Below are positions 51,338 to 60,796 of a DNA stretch of 64,000 bases, piece after piece. The DNA is from Saprospiraceae bacterium (GTDB taxonomy: Bacteria; Bacteroidota; Bacteroidia; Chitinophagales; Saprospiraceae), in assembly GCA_019187225.1 (NCBI GenBank), contig JABAQQ010000013.1, forward strand, positions 62,001 to 126,000, written 5' to 3'. The position numbers and the translations under genes were made by a program. The stretch's first letter is position 1, and each line of letters starts with the position of its first letter. The notes under the pieces were generated by a model that ran no database searches, was not told the DNA's origin, and saw nothing but the letters and a program-made list of their open reading frames with translations.

Positions 51338-51784
51338 ATGCTCCGATACATCGAACATACAGGCCCGCCGGACGAAGCCATGCAAGAAGAGGTATTTCAT
51401 TTGTACCGCACCATATTCCACAGCGAACCGAACGAAGAGGCCCGCGAACGCCTGCTGTACAGCCGCGACCTGCTCATCGTGCTTGCCCTCAACGAGGAAG
51501 ACGCGGCAATCGGCTTCAAGATCGGCTACCGGCAGGATCCCGATACGTTTTATTCCTGGCTGGGAGGCGTTTTGCCCGAATACCGGCGGCAGGGCGTGGC
51601 CACTCAACTGATGCAGCACCAGCACAACTGGGCCCGGGAGCAAGGCTATCGTTTCATCCAGACCAAAACCCTCAACCGCTGGCGTGAGATGCTGGCACTC
51701 AATCTTTTACACGGATTCCTCATCACAGGCACTTATGTCGGCAAAGACGGGCGCTTGCGCATTATCCTGGAAAAAGAACTTTGA
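51338..51784 (+). CDS. GNAT-family N-acetyltransferase
   Basis: 148 residues from the ATG at 51338; an in-frame start at 51236 overlaps the previous gene and adds no family sequence. The GNAT core is seen in DTFYSWLGGVLPEYRRQGVATQLMQHQHNWA. The R-R-Q-G-V-A loop there binds the acetyl-CoA pyrophosphate. IQTKTLNRWREMLALNLLHGFLITG follows. Acetylates an amine of unknown identity. Normal length. Confidence 0.88.
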   Translation: MLRYIEHTGPPDEAMQEEVFHLYRTIFHSEPNEEARERLLYSRDLLIVLALNEEDAAIGFKIGYRQDPDTFYSWLGGVLPEYRRQGVATQLMQHQHNWAREQGYRFIQTKTLNRWREMLALNLLHGFLITGTYVGKDGRLRIILEKEL

Positions 51785-51919
51785 TCAATCGGCCCCCGCA
51801 AATCCCTCAAACCGCCGTACCGCCTCTTCGAACGCCACTTGTTCCGCCGCCGTCAATTCTTCAAACTCCAATTGGATGCTTTTTCCACAAAACAGGTAAG
51901 AAGGGATCCTGTAAATCAT
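51785..51919 (-). CDS. possible small protein (44 aa)
   Basis: An ATG-started frame reading MIYRIPSYLFCGKSIQLEFE, then ELTAAEQVAFEEAVRRFEGF and AGAD. It fits exactly between the GNAT stop (51784, other strand) and the histidine kinase gene. The composition (amphipathic acidic helix, normal codon use) is protein-like, and it lies 43 bp downstream of the kinase gene on the same strand, so it may end that transcript. No family recognised. Confidence 0.5.
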   Translation of the reverse strand: MIYRIPSYLFCGKSIQLEFEELTAAEQVAFEEAVRRFEGFAGAD

Positions 51920-51962
51920 GTCAATTTTGTTGGGACTCCGATGTTGTGAACAACTGCCAATG

Positions 51963-54071
51963 TCAATCGGCGTCTATCGGAATATCAATGTCAACGCGGG
52001 TGCCGCCGCCATCTTTCAGATCGCTGATAACCACCGTCGGTTTTCGGCCAAAACGGCCGGCAAATGCTTCCAGCCTTTTTTGCGTAATGTCCAGTCCGAA
52101 AGAACGGTGGCGGATATTCGGGTCGGAAATTTTCAAGGATTCTGCTTTGGCGCGGCCCACTCCATTGTCCTCGATGCAGACGTGCAAGGTATCGCCATTT
52201 TGGGCAAAAGATAGGGTCAATTTGCCGCCCGGTTCTGTGCGATTGTTGAGGCCGTGCACAATGGCGTTTTCCACGAAAGGCTGCAGCACAAGCGAGGGAA
52301 TTTCGAGATTGTCGAGGTCGGGCGCATCGTTCGTGTTTAATACATATTCAAATCGTTCACCGGAGCGCAGTCGTTCGAGTTGAATGTAATTGTCCAACAA
52401 ATCGATTTCGCTGCGCAGCGGAGCGAGGGTTTCGCGCGAGTTCTCGAGGATAAGCCGGATGAGCCGGGCGAATTTGGAGAGATAGGCTTCGGCGTTGTCC
52501 GTGTCGTTGGTCAGCACGAATTTTTTAATGGAAGCGAGCGCATTAAAAATGAAATGCGGATTCATTTGTGCACGCAGAGTGCGGGTTTCAAGTTCCGCCA
52601 TCTGGCGGGCGAATTGCAGTTTTATCTGTTGTTCGCGGCGGATGCGGCGAATGCGGAGGTATTGCCATACGCCCACTACAAGGGCAAGCGCAATGCCCAA
52701 AATGCCGAAAATGCCGTTGAGCAGGGCGGCTGCCTGTTCCTCTTTGGCTTTTATCAGAGCAGCCTGGCGCTCCGTTTCTAATTGTTTTTCCCGGATCACT
52801 CCTTCGCTGCGGATCAGTTCGAGCGAGTCTATTTGTTGTTGTTGTTCTAAGGAATCAATGGCGGCGTCCTTTCGCGAAGCCAGTAATGATTGCTGCAGCA
52901 ATTCGGTGCGTTGTTTTTGCAACTGGAAAGCTTTCAGGTTCCTGTCGTTCGTAATTGCGAGCAGCTGGCGGTCTTTTTCGGCGGTTTCGTATTTGGTCTG
53001 GAGTTCGGTCAGGTCTCGATCATAACTACGGCGAAAACGGTTTTCGAGCGCAAAACCGTAGGCCCGAAAATAATAATGCGCCGAATCGGGGCGGCCCAGT
53101 GCCGTGAACGCCAGGCTTCGTTCCTGGTAAATGGCAGCCAGCAAGTCGGCAAATTTTTCTTTTTCGGCGATCGGTTGCGCTCGCTGCAATGCTTCGTTGG
53201 CTTCGGCTGGCGAACCGGCGGCGTTCAGAAGTATGGCAAGCCTGGTCAAAGTCCGGCACAATCCATCCCGGTGGCCGGTTCGTTCGACCACATCGAGGGC
53301 TTTTCGATTGTATTCCAATGCCTTAGCCATATCTCCCAGGCCTTCGGCATACAGGTTGGAGAGGTTGAAGTACGTCACCCATACCTCGCTGTCGCCTTGT
53401 CCGGATTGTATGGCAGCGGCTTTTTTGAAACAGTCGACTGCCTTGAGAAGACTGCCTTTTCCCGCGTGGATAACTTTGTTTTTGTATGCTGTGCCGAGTT
53501 CGCCGTACAGATAACCTGCATTTTTATTGTCATTGGTGCGCCCGGTGATTTTAAGCCCTTTTTCATAGGATTCAATGGCTTTATCGAACTGTTTGGTTTG
53601 GTTATACACTTGTCCGATGCGCAAATAAGCCGTCGCCACGCCCTCTTCATCGTCCGCGCTTTCAAAAAGAGAAAGCGCCTGCAAAGCCTGATCGAGTGCG
53701 GTCGAATATTTCGTTTCAGCCATCCCGAACAGCGCCAGTTGTAAGCGGGCGCTGGCTTCATAACGGGGTTGGCGCGCCTTTCGGGCTGCCTCGATGGCTT
53801 TATTGCACCACGACCTCGATGTTTCGTGTTCTCCTTTTTCAGCGTAACCCCTGCTCAGTCTTACCAAAGCGACAACACGGCCTTTTTCATAACCGTATTT
53901 TTCCGAACTATCGAGTGCCTGCCGACCGTAGGCAATGATACTGTCGGCAGATTGGTTGTAAAATTTATAGGCCCGTTCGTTGAACGTATCCGCCCATGCG
54001 ATGCCGTCCTGCGCCTGAACGGACAGGTGGAATAGCAGGCAAAAGAAGAGATAAATTCCTGGGCGACACAT
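51963..54071 (-). CDS. LytS/YehU-type sensor histidine kinase with N-terminal TPRs
   Basis: 702 residues: a signal peptide (about 1-20), about seven TPR units (about 35-340), a coiled coil (about 370-450), and one membrane helix (GIFGILGIALALVVGVW). A cytoplasmic His_kinase domain follows with His506 in RAQMNPHFIFNALASI, and an HATPase domain (FVENAIVHGLNNR N-box, EDNGVG and SFGLDITQKRL G-boxes). This architecture is typical of Bacteroidota two-component systems whose partner is a LytTR response regulator; none is found in this window. The gene starts 16 bp after the frameshifted caspase-like gene, so the two are one transcription unit. The periplasmic TPR part may sense a protein ligand. Confidence 0.92.
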   Translation of the reverse strand: MCRPGIYLFFCLLFHLSVQAQDGIAWADTFNERAYKFYNQSADSIIAYGRQALDSSEKYGYEKGRVVALVRLSRGYAEKGEHETSRSWCNKAIEAARKARQPRYEASARLQLALFGMAETKYSTALDQALQALSLFESADDEEGVATAYLRIGQVYNQTKQFDKAIESYEKGLKITGRTNDNKNAGYLYGELGTAYKNKVIHAGKGSLLKAVDCFKKAAAIQSGQGDSEVWVTYFNLSNLYAEGLGDMAKALEYNRKALDVVERTGHRDGLCRTLTRLAILLNAAGSPAEANEALQRAQPIAEKEKFADLLAAIYQERSLAFTALGRPDSAHYYFRAYGFALENRFRRSYDRDLTELQTKYETAEKDRQLLAITNDRNLKAFQLQKQRTELLQQSLLASRKDAAIDSLEQQQQIDSLELIRSEGVIREKQLETERQAALIKAKEEQAAALLNGIFGILGIALALVVGVWQYLRIRRIRREQQIKLQFARQMAELETRTLRAQMNPHFIFNALASIKKFVLTNDTDNAEAYLSKFARLIRLILENSRETLAPLRSEIDLLDNYIQLERLRSGERFEYVLNTNDAPDLDNLEIPSLVLQPFVENAIVHGLNNRTEPGGKLTLSFAQNGDTLHVCIEDNGVGRAKAESLKISDPNIRHRSFGLDITQKRLEAFAGRFGRKPTVVISDLKDGGGTRVDIDIPIDAD

Positions 54072-54087
54072 GGTTCAATGTTGTTTA

Positions 54088-56078
54088 TCATTCATTTCCA
54101 ACATGGAAAATAATGGTAATGATATGCGCCGTTCCCGGAGGGAGTGGAGGCAGGTTTGCCACGTTTTGAAATGACTCGGCAAAAAAGTGTTCCATATCAT
54201 TCCATTTTCGACTGTTTTCGCTGCGCAGCAGTTTGCCTTTGCCGGCGAGCACCTCGTCGAGATCGAGCGGCGTTTCGGAGGCAACGAGTTTCAGGGCACA
54301 AACGCCTTCGGACACTATAACCCGGAGCGGATAGCTGAATTCGCGGCTTTCACCGGGTTGCAGGTAAAAGTCGCCGGGGCGTTTTTGGCGGTCGGCAGCA
54401 TCGGGGGATACCATGATGCGGTCGTCCGGCTGGATGTAGAGCAAAACGAAATGCGCCGGGCGGTTACCGTGGTTGACAACATTGACTTCGAAAAAATCAT
54501 CTTTTTGAAAACGAATGTTGCCGGAGGGATCCGTGCGCCCGGCGAGGGGGTAGCGCGCCTGCTCGATGAGTTTGCCTCCCTGCCGGGTCATCTTTACCGG
54601 AACAAGGTCGAACAATATGCGCAGGGAGGGTTCGCTCATGGTCATTTCCCGGAAGAATTGCGCCTGGGCATGCTGGCGAGCATAGTCGGTCAAAGGCCCT
54701 GCCAGTGCAATGGATATAGAATCCCGGTACAGGGAAATACCCGTGCGGGTTTGAAGTTCAAGCAGCCCCGGTTCCGGCGCGAACACCTGCAAATCAGTAT
54801 TTTTTTCCTCAAAATGTACGAAAGGCAAGGTCTGGCACCGGGTGCGAATTTGCTTAGAAAGCGCCTTGTCCGGTATGTTTACGGCGAGGCTGACTTTTAA
54901 CCCGCCAAAACTGCGGCGGTGAAACCACGCCCGGCTACCTTTTATTTTTTCTTCGGAAAACTTATCATCCAACTGCACATCGGCGGTCAACAAACCAGTG
55001 GCGGTCACTATGCCTTTGGCCACCGGTTCAGCCGCCGCCGTATCGGTCGTTCCGGCAGGATAAAATACCATTTCGCTACCGGCCAGCAGCCCTTGCAACA
55101 GACCTCCTTGCAATTGTATCTGCCGTTTACGGAGTTCAATTCCCGTTACGGCAAAATGGTGCACCGGTGGCGCCAGTCCTCCCAGTACTTGTGCGTCCCC
55201 GTCGCCTTCCAGGCCGGGCGTTTGTGCAGGCGCGCGCGCGCCCATCACGCGGCGGATTTCGTTCATCAGCGCGGGGAATGTGCTGCCCGGCGCGGCTTCG
55301 GCAAGGGCTTTGCAAAAGGCGTAGGTGAATGCGCCTACCGGCTTGCCATCGTCGCCTGTGGTTTCACCTGCAAAACCAGTGGTAGCAGCCGATAAAACGG
55401 TAACAGGCGCTTCATCAGATGTGTTGCCGGCCGCGACCAATCCGAACGTTTCCCACGCCATGCCGGCTACGGGCGGGTGCAGGCGAACCACAAACTCAGG
55501 CTCTGCCATGATCACGTCGGCGCCGCGTCCTTCGTCCCTGCCGCGATTGCCCGGGCCGTTGTAGCTGGCATCCAGCACGATGAGCAGTTTGCCGGTAGGG
55601 CCGAGTTTTTGTTTCACGGGTTCCAGCAGGCGGGATAATTGTTCGTCGCGGATGAGTTTTTCGCCCTGGTATTGTCCCGCTTTGAAATTTTTGGGCGAAT
55701 CGTAAGGCACGATGGCTTCGTCGAGGCCGTCGGGTCGCCGTTGTCGTCCTGCACCTGCTGGCCGTGACCGGAAAAATGCAGCACCAGCGTCCCCCCCGCT
55801 GTGGCGTTGGCTAAGAGCATGGTCCGGATAGCGTTTTCAATACCCGCTTTCGTAGCGGCGGCATCTTGCAGTACCCTGATATTGTTGTTATCGAAGCCTT
55901 GTTGCACCAGCGAATTGACCACAAGCGGCACGTCGTTGGCGGCATTTGTAGGCGGCCAATTGCTGCCGGGAGCATATTTGCTCAGCGCCACGACAAGTGC
56001 CACTTTGCCGGCGGATTGGGCGGCAAGCAGATAAGGCAGGAGCAGAAGAAAAAAGATATTGGTGAGGTATGTTCTCAT
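54088..56078 (-). pseudogene. caspase-like (peptidase C14/metacaspase) protein gene, frameshifted, catalytic Cys replaced
   Basis: The gene begins at 56078 with a signal peptide (about 1-20, LLLLPYLLAAQ) and a caspase-fold start (GKVALVVALSKYAPG, and LVLHFSGHGQQVQDDNGDP with His105). At about 55731 the frame breaks. The continuation DGLDEAIVPYDSP is found one frame over and runs to 54088 (540 further codons from the GTG-read VPYD). One missing base would restore an intact protein of about 660 residues. The catalytic cysteine region, usually DACHSG, reads DASYNG (Ser codon at 55564-55566), so the dyad is broken even without the frameshift. The C-terminal part resembles DUF4384 (FVLLYIQPDDRIMVSP). 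The histidine kinase gene follows after 16 bp. Confidence 0.8.
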
Positions 56079-56291
56079 TGGAATATGTTTTTGAGTAAAG
56101 AGAGTAAGGTGTCTCGCAAATCGGTTATTTGTTTGTTTTAAAAAACGCTGATTATGAAGGTATAACGAAATAACCAAACCCATAATTAAACAAATAAACA
56201 GACTTATGACAACCTCTTTCTATTTTTAATATAAAATATTTTGTTTTAAAAGCGCTTTGTTTTATTTTCGCGACCACAACCAGCCGTACCC

Positions 56292-57266
56292 ATGCCTACT
56301 CGAAAACATCCGCGCAAAAAAGAACAAAAATTACACGATGCGGTATTCAAGACTTTTTTCAGCGATGCGAAAGTCGCCAAAAATTACCTGCTGCATTACA
56401 CTCCTGAAGGCATTCACCGATACATTGATTTTTCCGTTTTCCGAAAAATCGATACTGCGTTTGTCAGCGGGCGGTTCGGGATATCTTTCAGCGATGTGCT
56501 GTACGAAACCCGGCTGACGACCGGACAGATTGCTCGACTTCTTTTTCTGTTCGAGCATAAAAGTTATGTGCCTTCTCTGCCTGTTCATCTGCAATTGCTC
56601 GACTATCTGCTTCAAATTTGGGAGGACGATATCAAAAACAAGCGCCCGCTTTCGTTTATCATTCCCATCGTTGTTTACCACGGCAAAAAGGAATGGGAAC
56701 AAATTCCTTTTTCCGATTTTTTTCGGGGCTTGCCCGAGGGGTGGCAGGCTTTCGTCCCGAACTTTCACTATTTGGTGACAGATCTGAGCCGGATGCCTCC
56801 GGGCGCAATTATTGACCGCCCCAAAAGCGAGTTCCTGCGCAATTTGTTTTTGGCTTTAAAAATTTCCCATGACAAGGAATTGAGCGTTGACAACTGGAAA
56901 AAAGTCCTTAACTTTGGTTCTCCATCTCATCAGGACGACAGAGACAGGATCCTGTTCCAAACACTTACACTTTGCATTGTAACTATATTTGATATGCCAG
57001 CAACTGAAATTAAAGCACTCAGCAAAGAATTGCCAGAACCCGAAAACAGTTGGGTCGATGCTATACCGGAAATTTTTGGACAGAAATGGAAAAAACAGGG
57101 ATTGAGGGAAGGACGCGCCGAAGGACGTACTGAAACGATACGGGACTTTACGCTTAAAACCATTCAAAAATTTCCAAATTGGACAGATGCCGAAGTGGCA
57201 GACTTTGTCGGTACGTCGGAAGAATATGTTCAGCATGTTCGTCAGGAATTGGTTGATGAAAAATAA
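56292..57266 (+). CDS. Rpn/YhgA-type (transposase_31) PD-(D/E)XK nuclease-like protein
   Basis: 324 residues. The N-terminal half has the Rpn pattern HDAVFKTFFSDAKVAKNYLLHY, then Asp in SFSDVLYE and Glu-x-Lys in LFLFEHKSY, consistent with a PD-(D/E)XK active site. PIVVYHGKKEWEQIPFSDFF and a C-terminal helical part follow. The segment KKQGLREGRAEGRTE is the usual Rpn tail motif. In E. coli Rpn proteins are DNA endonucleases that promote RecA-independent recombination; they are common as multi-copy genes in Bacteroidota. No partner is obvious. The 213 bp upstream hold no clear promoter. Palindrome 57288-57319 follows. Confidence 0.87.
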   Translation: MPTRKHPRKKEQKLHDAVFKTFFSDAKVAKNYLLHYTPEGIHRYIDFSVFRKIDTAFVSGRFGISFSDVLYETRLTTGQIARLLFLFEHKSYVPSLPVHLQLLDYLLQIWEDDIKNKRPLSFIIPIVVYHGKKEWEQIPFSDFFRGLPEGWQAFVPNFHYLVTDLSRMPPGAIIDRPKSEFLRNLFLALKISHDKELSVDNWKKVLNFGSPSHQDDRDRILFQTLTLCIVTIFDMPATEIKALSKELPEPENSWVDAIPEIFGQKWKKQGLREGRAEGRTETIRDFTLKTIQKFPNWTDAEVADFVGTSEEYVQHVRQELVDEK

Positions 57267-57287
57267 CAAAGTTCGTTGTTGAAAATA

Positions 57288-57319
57288 CGTTTACGAAACC
57301 TTCGAAGGTTTAGTAAACG
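57288..57319. repeat. palindrome centred on CCTTCGAAGG
   Basis: 15-bp arms (CGTTTACGAAACCTT and AAGGTTTAGTAAACG) with one mismatch and a CG loop, between two convergent genes. REP-like; may end both transcripts. Confidence 0.7.
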
Positions 57320-57377
57320 TCGCATAAGGATTATCCTGCGCTCTTCACACTACCAGCGCCCTCCCTGGCCGGCGTAG

Positions 57378-60300
57378 TCACTCGACAAGTACGAACCCCG
57401 CCCACATAACCGGCTGCCCCGGATACTGCTTCCGCATTGCGGCCTGCGCCGACCGGAACGCTTCCGGTATCGCCTTGCCGCCCGTCCACTCGCGGTAGAA
57501 AGCCGTCATCAGTTCCTGCGTCTGCTCGTCGGGCACTTTCCAAAGGCTCATCAACAGGTATTTCGCCCCGGCGATCTTGAAGGCGCGTTGCAAGCCATAG
57601 ACACCTTCGTTGCCCTCAATGTCGCCGAGACCGGTCTCGCAGGCCGAAAGCACCACCAGTTCGGTATTGCGCAGGTTCATCTGGGAGATTTCGTAGGCGG
57701 TGAGGATGCCGTCCTCCAGGTCGGCGGGTCTGGGCTGACTGGTCCACGTGGCGTTGCCGCCCGCCAGGATGAGGCCGGAGCGGATCAAAGGGTGGTCGGA
57801 AACTTTAAAGGCCGGCTCCTGATTGCGGAATGCGGATTGTTGATTGCGGATTGTATCTTTCGGGTCAGGGAAAAAGAAGCCGTGCGTGGCAATGTGCAGC
57901 ACTCTTGGAGAGCGCTGGCCGTCGCGCCCGATTTGTTTGAAGGACTCCTCGCTGGCAGCGTAGCCTTTTTTCAGTATCGTGCGGAAGCCTTTCTTTGTCA
58001 ATAACTTGCCGACTTCGGAGGCTTCCCGCTCGGTGCCGGGCAGGTAGGCCCAGGAGCCGCCGCGAAGGCTGCGGCCTATATAGGAGAAGGACACTTCGCC
58101 CGTGCTGCTAACGGAAATGACACTGTCGGGCCGTGCAGTAGCGCTGCGGATGGCCGTGCTGTCCATTTCGTAGCGAACCCCTCCGAAGATAGTGGCAGTA
58201 GCAGTAGCAGTAGCAGTAGCAGTGGCAGTAGCAGTGGGGATAACTAATTCGCGGGTGCTGTTGAGTTGGCGAAGCGCATAGCGGTCGGCCAGGGTTTGTC
58301 TTTCGCTGACGGGTATGGCGCCCAGGTTGAGCCGATGCAAAAGGCCGGAAGGAGAATAGTACACCGTTTTTACACCATCGAGCAGGGAATCGAGCGGGGC
58401 CCAGACGAGATCGTAGAGCGCGGGCGGCTCGTCGTCGCGGACGACGACGGAGGGTTGCGCGGGGGTGTAGAGGCGGTTGAGGTACTCGGTGCGTTGGGTG
58501 TTTACGGGGTCGAGCAGGGCGTCGAGTTGTTTTTCTTCGCAGAGGAAGACCCAGCGCGGTGCGTTCCAGCCGGGACGGAGGACGAGGGCAGCGTGGAGCG
58601 TTGAATCGGTAGGATCGGGTGTGGAATAGCGGAAGTGAACGAATTCGATGGCCGCTTCGTGGGGTTTGAGTCGGGATTGGACTTCCTGCCAGTTGACCTG
58701 ACGCAAGGCTTCGCCGAAGCCGGCGACAGTGCGGACGAGTTCTTTCTCGAGGTTGTTGGCTTTTTCTTCGAGGGTGGCGATGAGGGTGCTGTCGCGTTCG
58801 GCGATAGAGAGGGCATATTGGGTAGCAAGACGGCGGTGGTAAGATTTGAGCAGGTAGTATTTTTCGGCAGTGACAGAATCAGACAATACCAATTTGTTGA
58901 GATGAGAAACGGAGTTTAACAAAAAACCTTTGCGGAAAAGTGCATAGTTGTAACAAAGGGCGTATTCCCCCGCTTTCGTTTGCGTAAAAGAGAACAATTG
59001 ATTTCCTCCTTCAGTGAGTTTTTGGATATACGCGTTTAATTCCCTTTCAGAGAGATGACGCGAGGCTTTTATTAGCAGGGATTCATCTGATTTTAAAGCA
59101 CCGGATAAAAAAGATTGGGTGGCGTCAAATTTTTTGATAGTCCAATATAACCACACCAAATTGTGTTGGCTCAGTGCATAGTCAGAGTGTTCTTTGCCCA
59201 AGACTTTTTCCAAGATAGCATGGGCTTCGAGAAAAAGCGGCTCGGCTTTTTCATATTTACGCATGCGCCAATACAAAACAGCTATGCTGTTCAGGTTTTG
59301 TGCATATTCAGGGTGCTCATTGCCCAATGCTTTTTCACAAGCAGCAATTGCTTCGAGATGAAGCGGCTCGGCTTTCTCATAGTTGCCCATGTCCAAATAT
59401 AAAATCGCCAAATTGTGCAGGCTCTGTGCATAGTCACGATGCTCTTTGCCTAATGTTTTTTCATAAACGGAAAGGGCTTCACGATAAAGCGGCTCAGCTT
59501 TTTCATAATCGCCCATTTTTGAATACAAAACTGCCAAAAATTGCAAGCTACTTGCATATTCAGGGTTTTCTTTACCCAGTATTTTTTCCAGAATGGCAAG
59601 GGCTTCGGCACAAAGCGACGCGGCTTTTTTATAGTTGCCCACGCCCGAATATAAAATCGCCAAATTATGCAGGCCTGATGCATAGTCAGGATGCTTTTTG
59701 CCCAATGTTTTCTCCCAAACGGCAAGGGCTTCGAGATAAAGCAGCTCGGCTTTTTCATAGTTGCCCATGTCTTCATACAAACCGGCCAAATTGTTCAGAC
59801 TCTTAGCGTATAAAGGTTGCTCTTTTCCCAAATTTTTTTTCACAATTCCAAGGGCCTCGATGAAAAGCGGCTCGGCTTTCTCATAATTGCCCATATCATA
59901 ATACAAAATCGCCAGATTATTCAGGCTCTTTGCATAATCGGGATGTTCTTTTCCAAACACTTTTTTTTGTATGGCTAAGGCTTCAAGGAAAAGAGGTTCC
60001 ACTTTTTCATAATAACCCAAATTCAAATACACAACCGCCAAATTGTCCAGGCTATATGCATAGTGAGGATGCTCTTTGCCCAATATTTTCTCCCGAATGG
60101 CAAGGGCCTCGAGATGAAGCGGCTCGGCTTTTTCATAGATACCCATGCGAATATACAAATTTGCCAAACCGCTCAGGCTTGTTGCATAGTCAGAATGTTT
60201 CTTGCCCAATACTTTTTCCCGAACGGCAAGAGCTTCGACCAAAAGTGGCTTTGCTTTTTCATAATTCCCCATGTCTATGTACAAAATCCCCAAATTGTTC

Positions 60301-60662
60301 AGGCTAGTTGCATAGTCAGGATGCTCTTTGCCTAATACTTTTTCCCGAATGACTTTAGACTCCACGTACCATTTTTCTGCTTCATAAAAATCTCCTTTTA
60401 TAGAAAGAACTCTGCCATGATTAATACATACACTGCCATAAGACGCCGATTCCCTACCGAATTTTTCCAAAGCAATTTTTTCGGCAACGGCATTGACTTC
60501 GAGGGCTTTGTCAAATTCACGCTTGCCAGTCAATGTTCGAGAAACTTGTATCAAACTATCCACCTCCCGCACCACCGCCAACGAATCCACCACCCCCTGT
60601 GCCCGTGCACTCGCAAAAAAGAACAGGAAAAAAGCCGGGAAGAGAAGAAATCTTGCTTTCAT
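57378..60662 (-). CDS. exported TPR-CHAT protein (1094 aa)
   Basis: The ATG at 60662 starts a signal peptide (FLLFPAFFLFFFASARAQ). Eleven tandem 42-residue TPR units of the kinesin-light-chain type follow (about 60-530; typical words are DYATSLNNLGILYIDMGNYE, KAEPL, LGKEHP). After a linker comes a CHAT domain, a caspase-fold protease, with both dyad residues in place: His927 in IATHGFFFPDP and Cys1008 in LSACETGLGD. The C-terminus (YPGQPVMWAGFVLVE) is intact. CHAT proteases act in gasdermin-type and CRISPR-associated immunity and in other signalling; exported TPR-CHAT proteins are abundant in Bacteroidota without a known substrate. An in-frame hexamer array encodes a short (Ala-Thr)n stretch at the linker-CHAT border. 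Confidence 0.93.
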   Translation of the reverse strand: MKARFLLFPAFFLFFFASARAQGVVDSLAVVREVDSLIQVSRTLTGKREFDKALEVNAVAEKIALEKFGRESASYGSVCINHGRVLSIKGDFYEAEKWYVESKVIREKVLGKEHPDYATSLNNLGILYIDMGNYEKAKPLLVEALAVREKVLGKKHSDYATSLSGLANLYIRMGIYEKAEPLHLEALAIREKILGKEHPHYAYSLDNLAVVYLNLGYYEKVEPLFLEALAIQKKVFGKEHPDYAKSLNNLAILYYDMGNYEKAEPLFIEALGIVKKNLGKEQPLYAKSLNNLAGLYEDMGNYEKAELLYLEALAVWEKTLGKKHPDYASGLHNLAILYSGVGNYKKAASLCAEALAILEKILGKENPEYASSLQFLAVLYSKMGDYEKAEPLYREALSVYEKTLGKEHRDYAQSLHNLAILYLDMGNYEKAEPLHLEAIAACEKALGNEHPEYAQNLNSIAVLYWRMRKYEKAEPLFLEAHAILEKVLGKEHSDYALSQHNLVWLYWTIKKFDATQSFLSGALKSDESLLIKASRHLSERELNAYIQKLTEGGNQLFSFTQTKAGEYALCYNYALFRKGFLLNSVSHLNKLVLSDSVTAEKYYLLKSYHRRLATQYALSIAERDSTLIATLEEKANNLEKELVRTVAGFGEALRQVNWQEVQSRLKPHEAAIEFVHFRYSTPDPTDSTLHAALVLRPGWNAPRWVFLCEEKQLDALLDPVNTQRTEYLNRLYTPAQPSVVVRDDEPPALYDLVWAPLDSLLDGVKTVYYSPSGLLHRLNLGAIPVSERQTLADRYALRQLNSTRELVIPTATATATATATATATIFGGVRYEMDSTAIRSATARPDSVISVSSTGEVSFSYIGRSLRGGSWAYLPGTEREASEVGKLLTKKGFRTILKKGYAASEESFKQIGRDGQRSPRVLHIATHGFFFPDPKDTIRNQQSAFRNQEPAFKVSDHPLIRSGLILAGGNATWTSQPRPADLEDGILTAYEISQMNLRNTELVVLSACETGLGDIEGNEGVYGLQRAFKIAGAKYLLMSLWKVPDEQTQELMTAFYREWTGGKAIPEAFRSAQAAMRKQYPGQPVMWAGFVLVE
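58191..58237. repeat. GCAGTA/GCAGTG hexamer array inside the CHAT gene
   Basis: Seven or so tandem hexamers, in frame, encoding alternating Thr-Ala in the CHAT protein just before IFGGVRYEMD. Because the unit is six bases, changes in copy number would alter linker length without breaking the frame. Same hexamer type as 32698-32859 and 34303-34332. Confidence 0.9.
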
Positions 60663-60706
60663 TGGATACCAATTGAGAGGTGAAAAAGGAGGGTGAAAAA
60701 ACGGGG

Positions 60707-60757
60707 AACCGGCACGGGCGCTCAAAATTATGTTAATTTTTGAGTGCCCTGCCGGTT
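60707..60757 (-). terminator. long hairpin between the helical-repeat gene and the CHAT gene
   Basis: Arms of 24 nt (60707-60730 and 60734-60757) that pair with one small bulge and one mismatch, loop TGT, A/T-rich toward the loop. It lies after the stop of the minus-strand gene at 60797 and 45 bp before the CHAT start, so it probably ends the former transcript. Confidence 0.65.
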
Positions 60758-60796
60758 GACTCCGGTTATTTTTCGGGCTTCCGAAAACCCGCGTGT

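Noticed and set aside
54088-55710. Treating the 540-codon frame starting at a GTG as an independent gene
   Set aside because: Its beginning continues a caspase fold that starts in the neighbouring frame upstream; the GTG is an internal Val codon (VPYDSP).
59000-60500. 126-bp regular repeats
   Set aside because: These encode the 42-residue TPR units of the CHAT protein, not a DNA repeat array.
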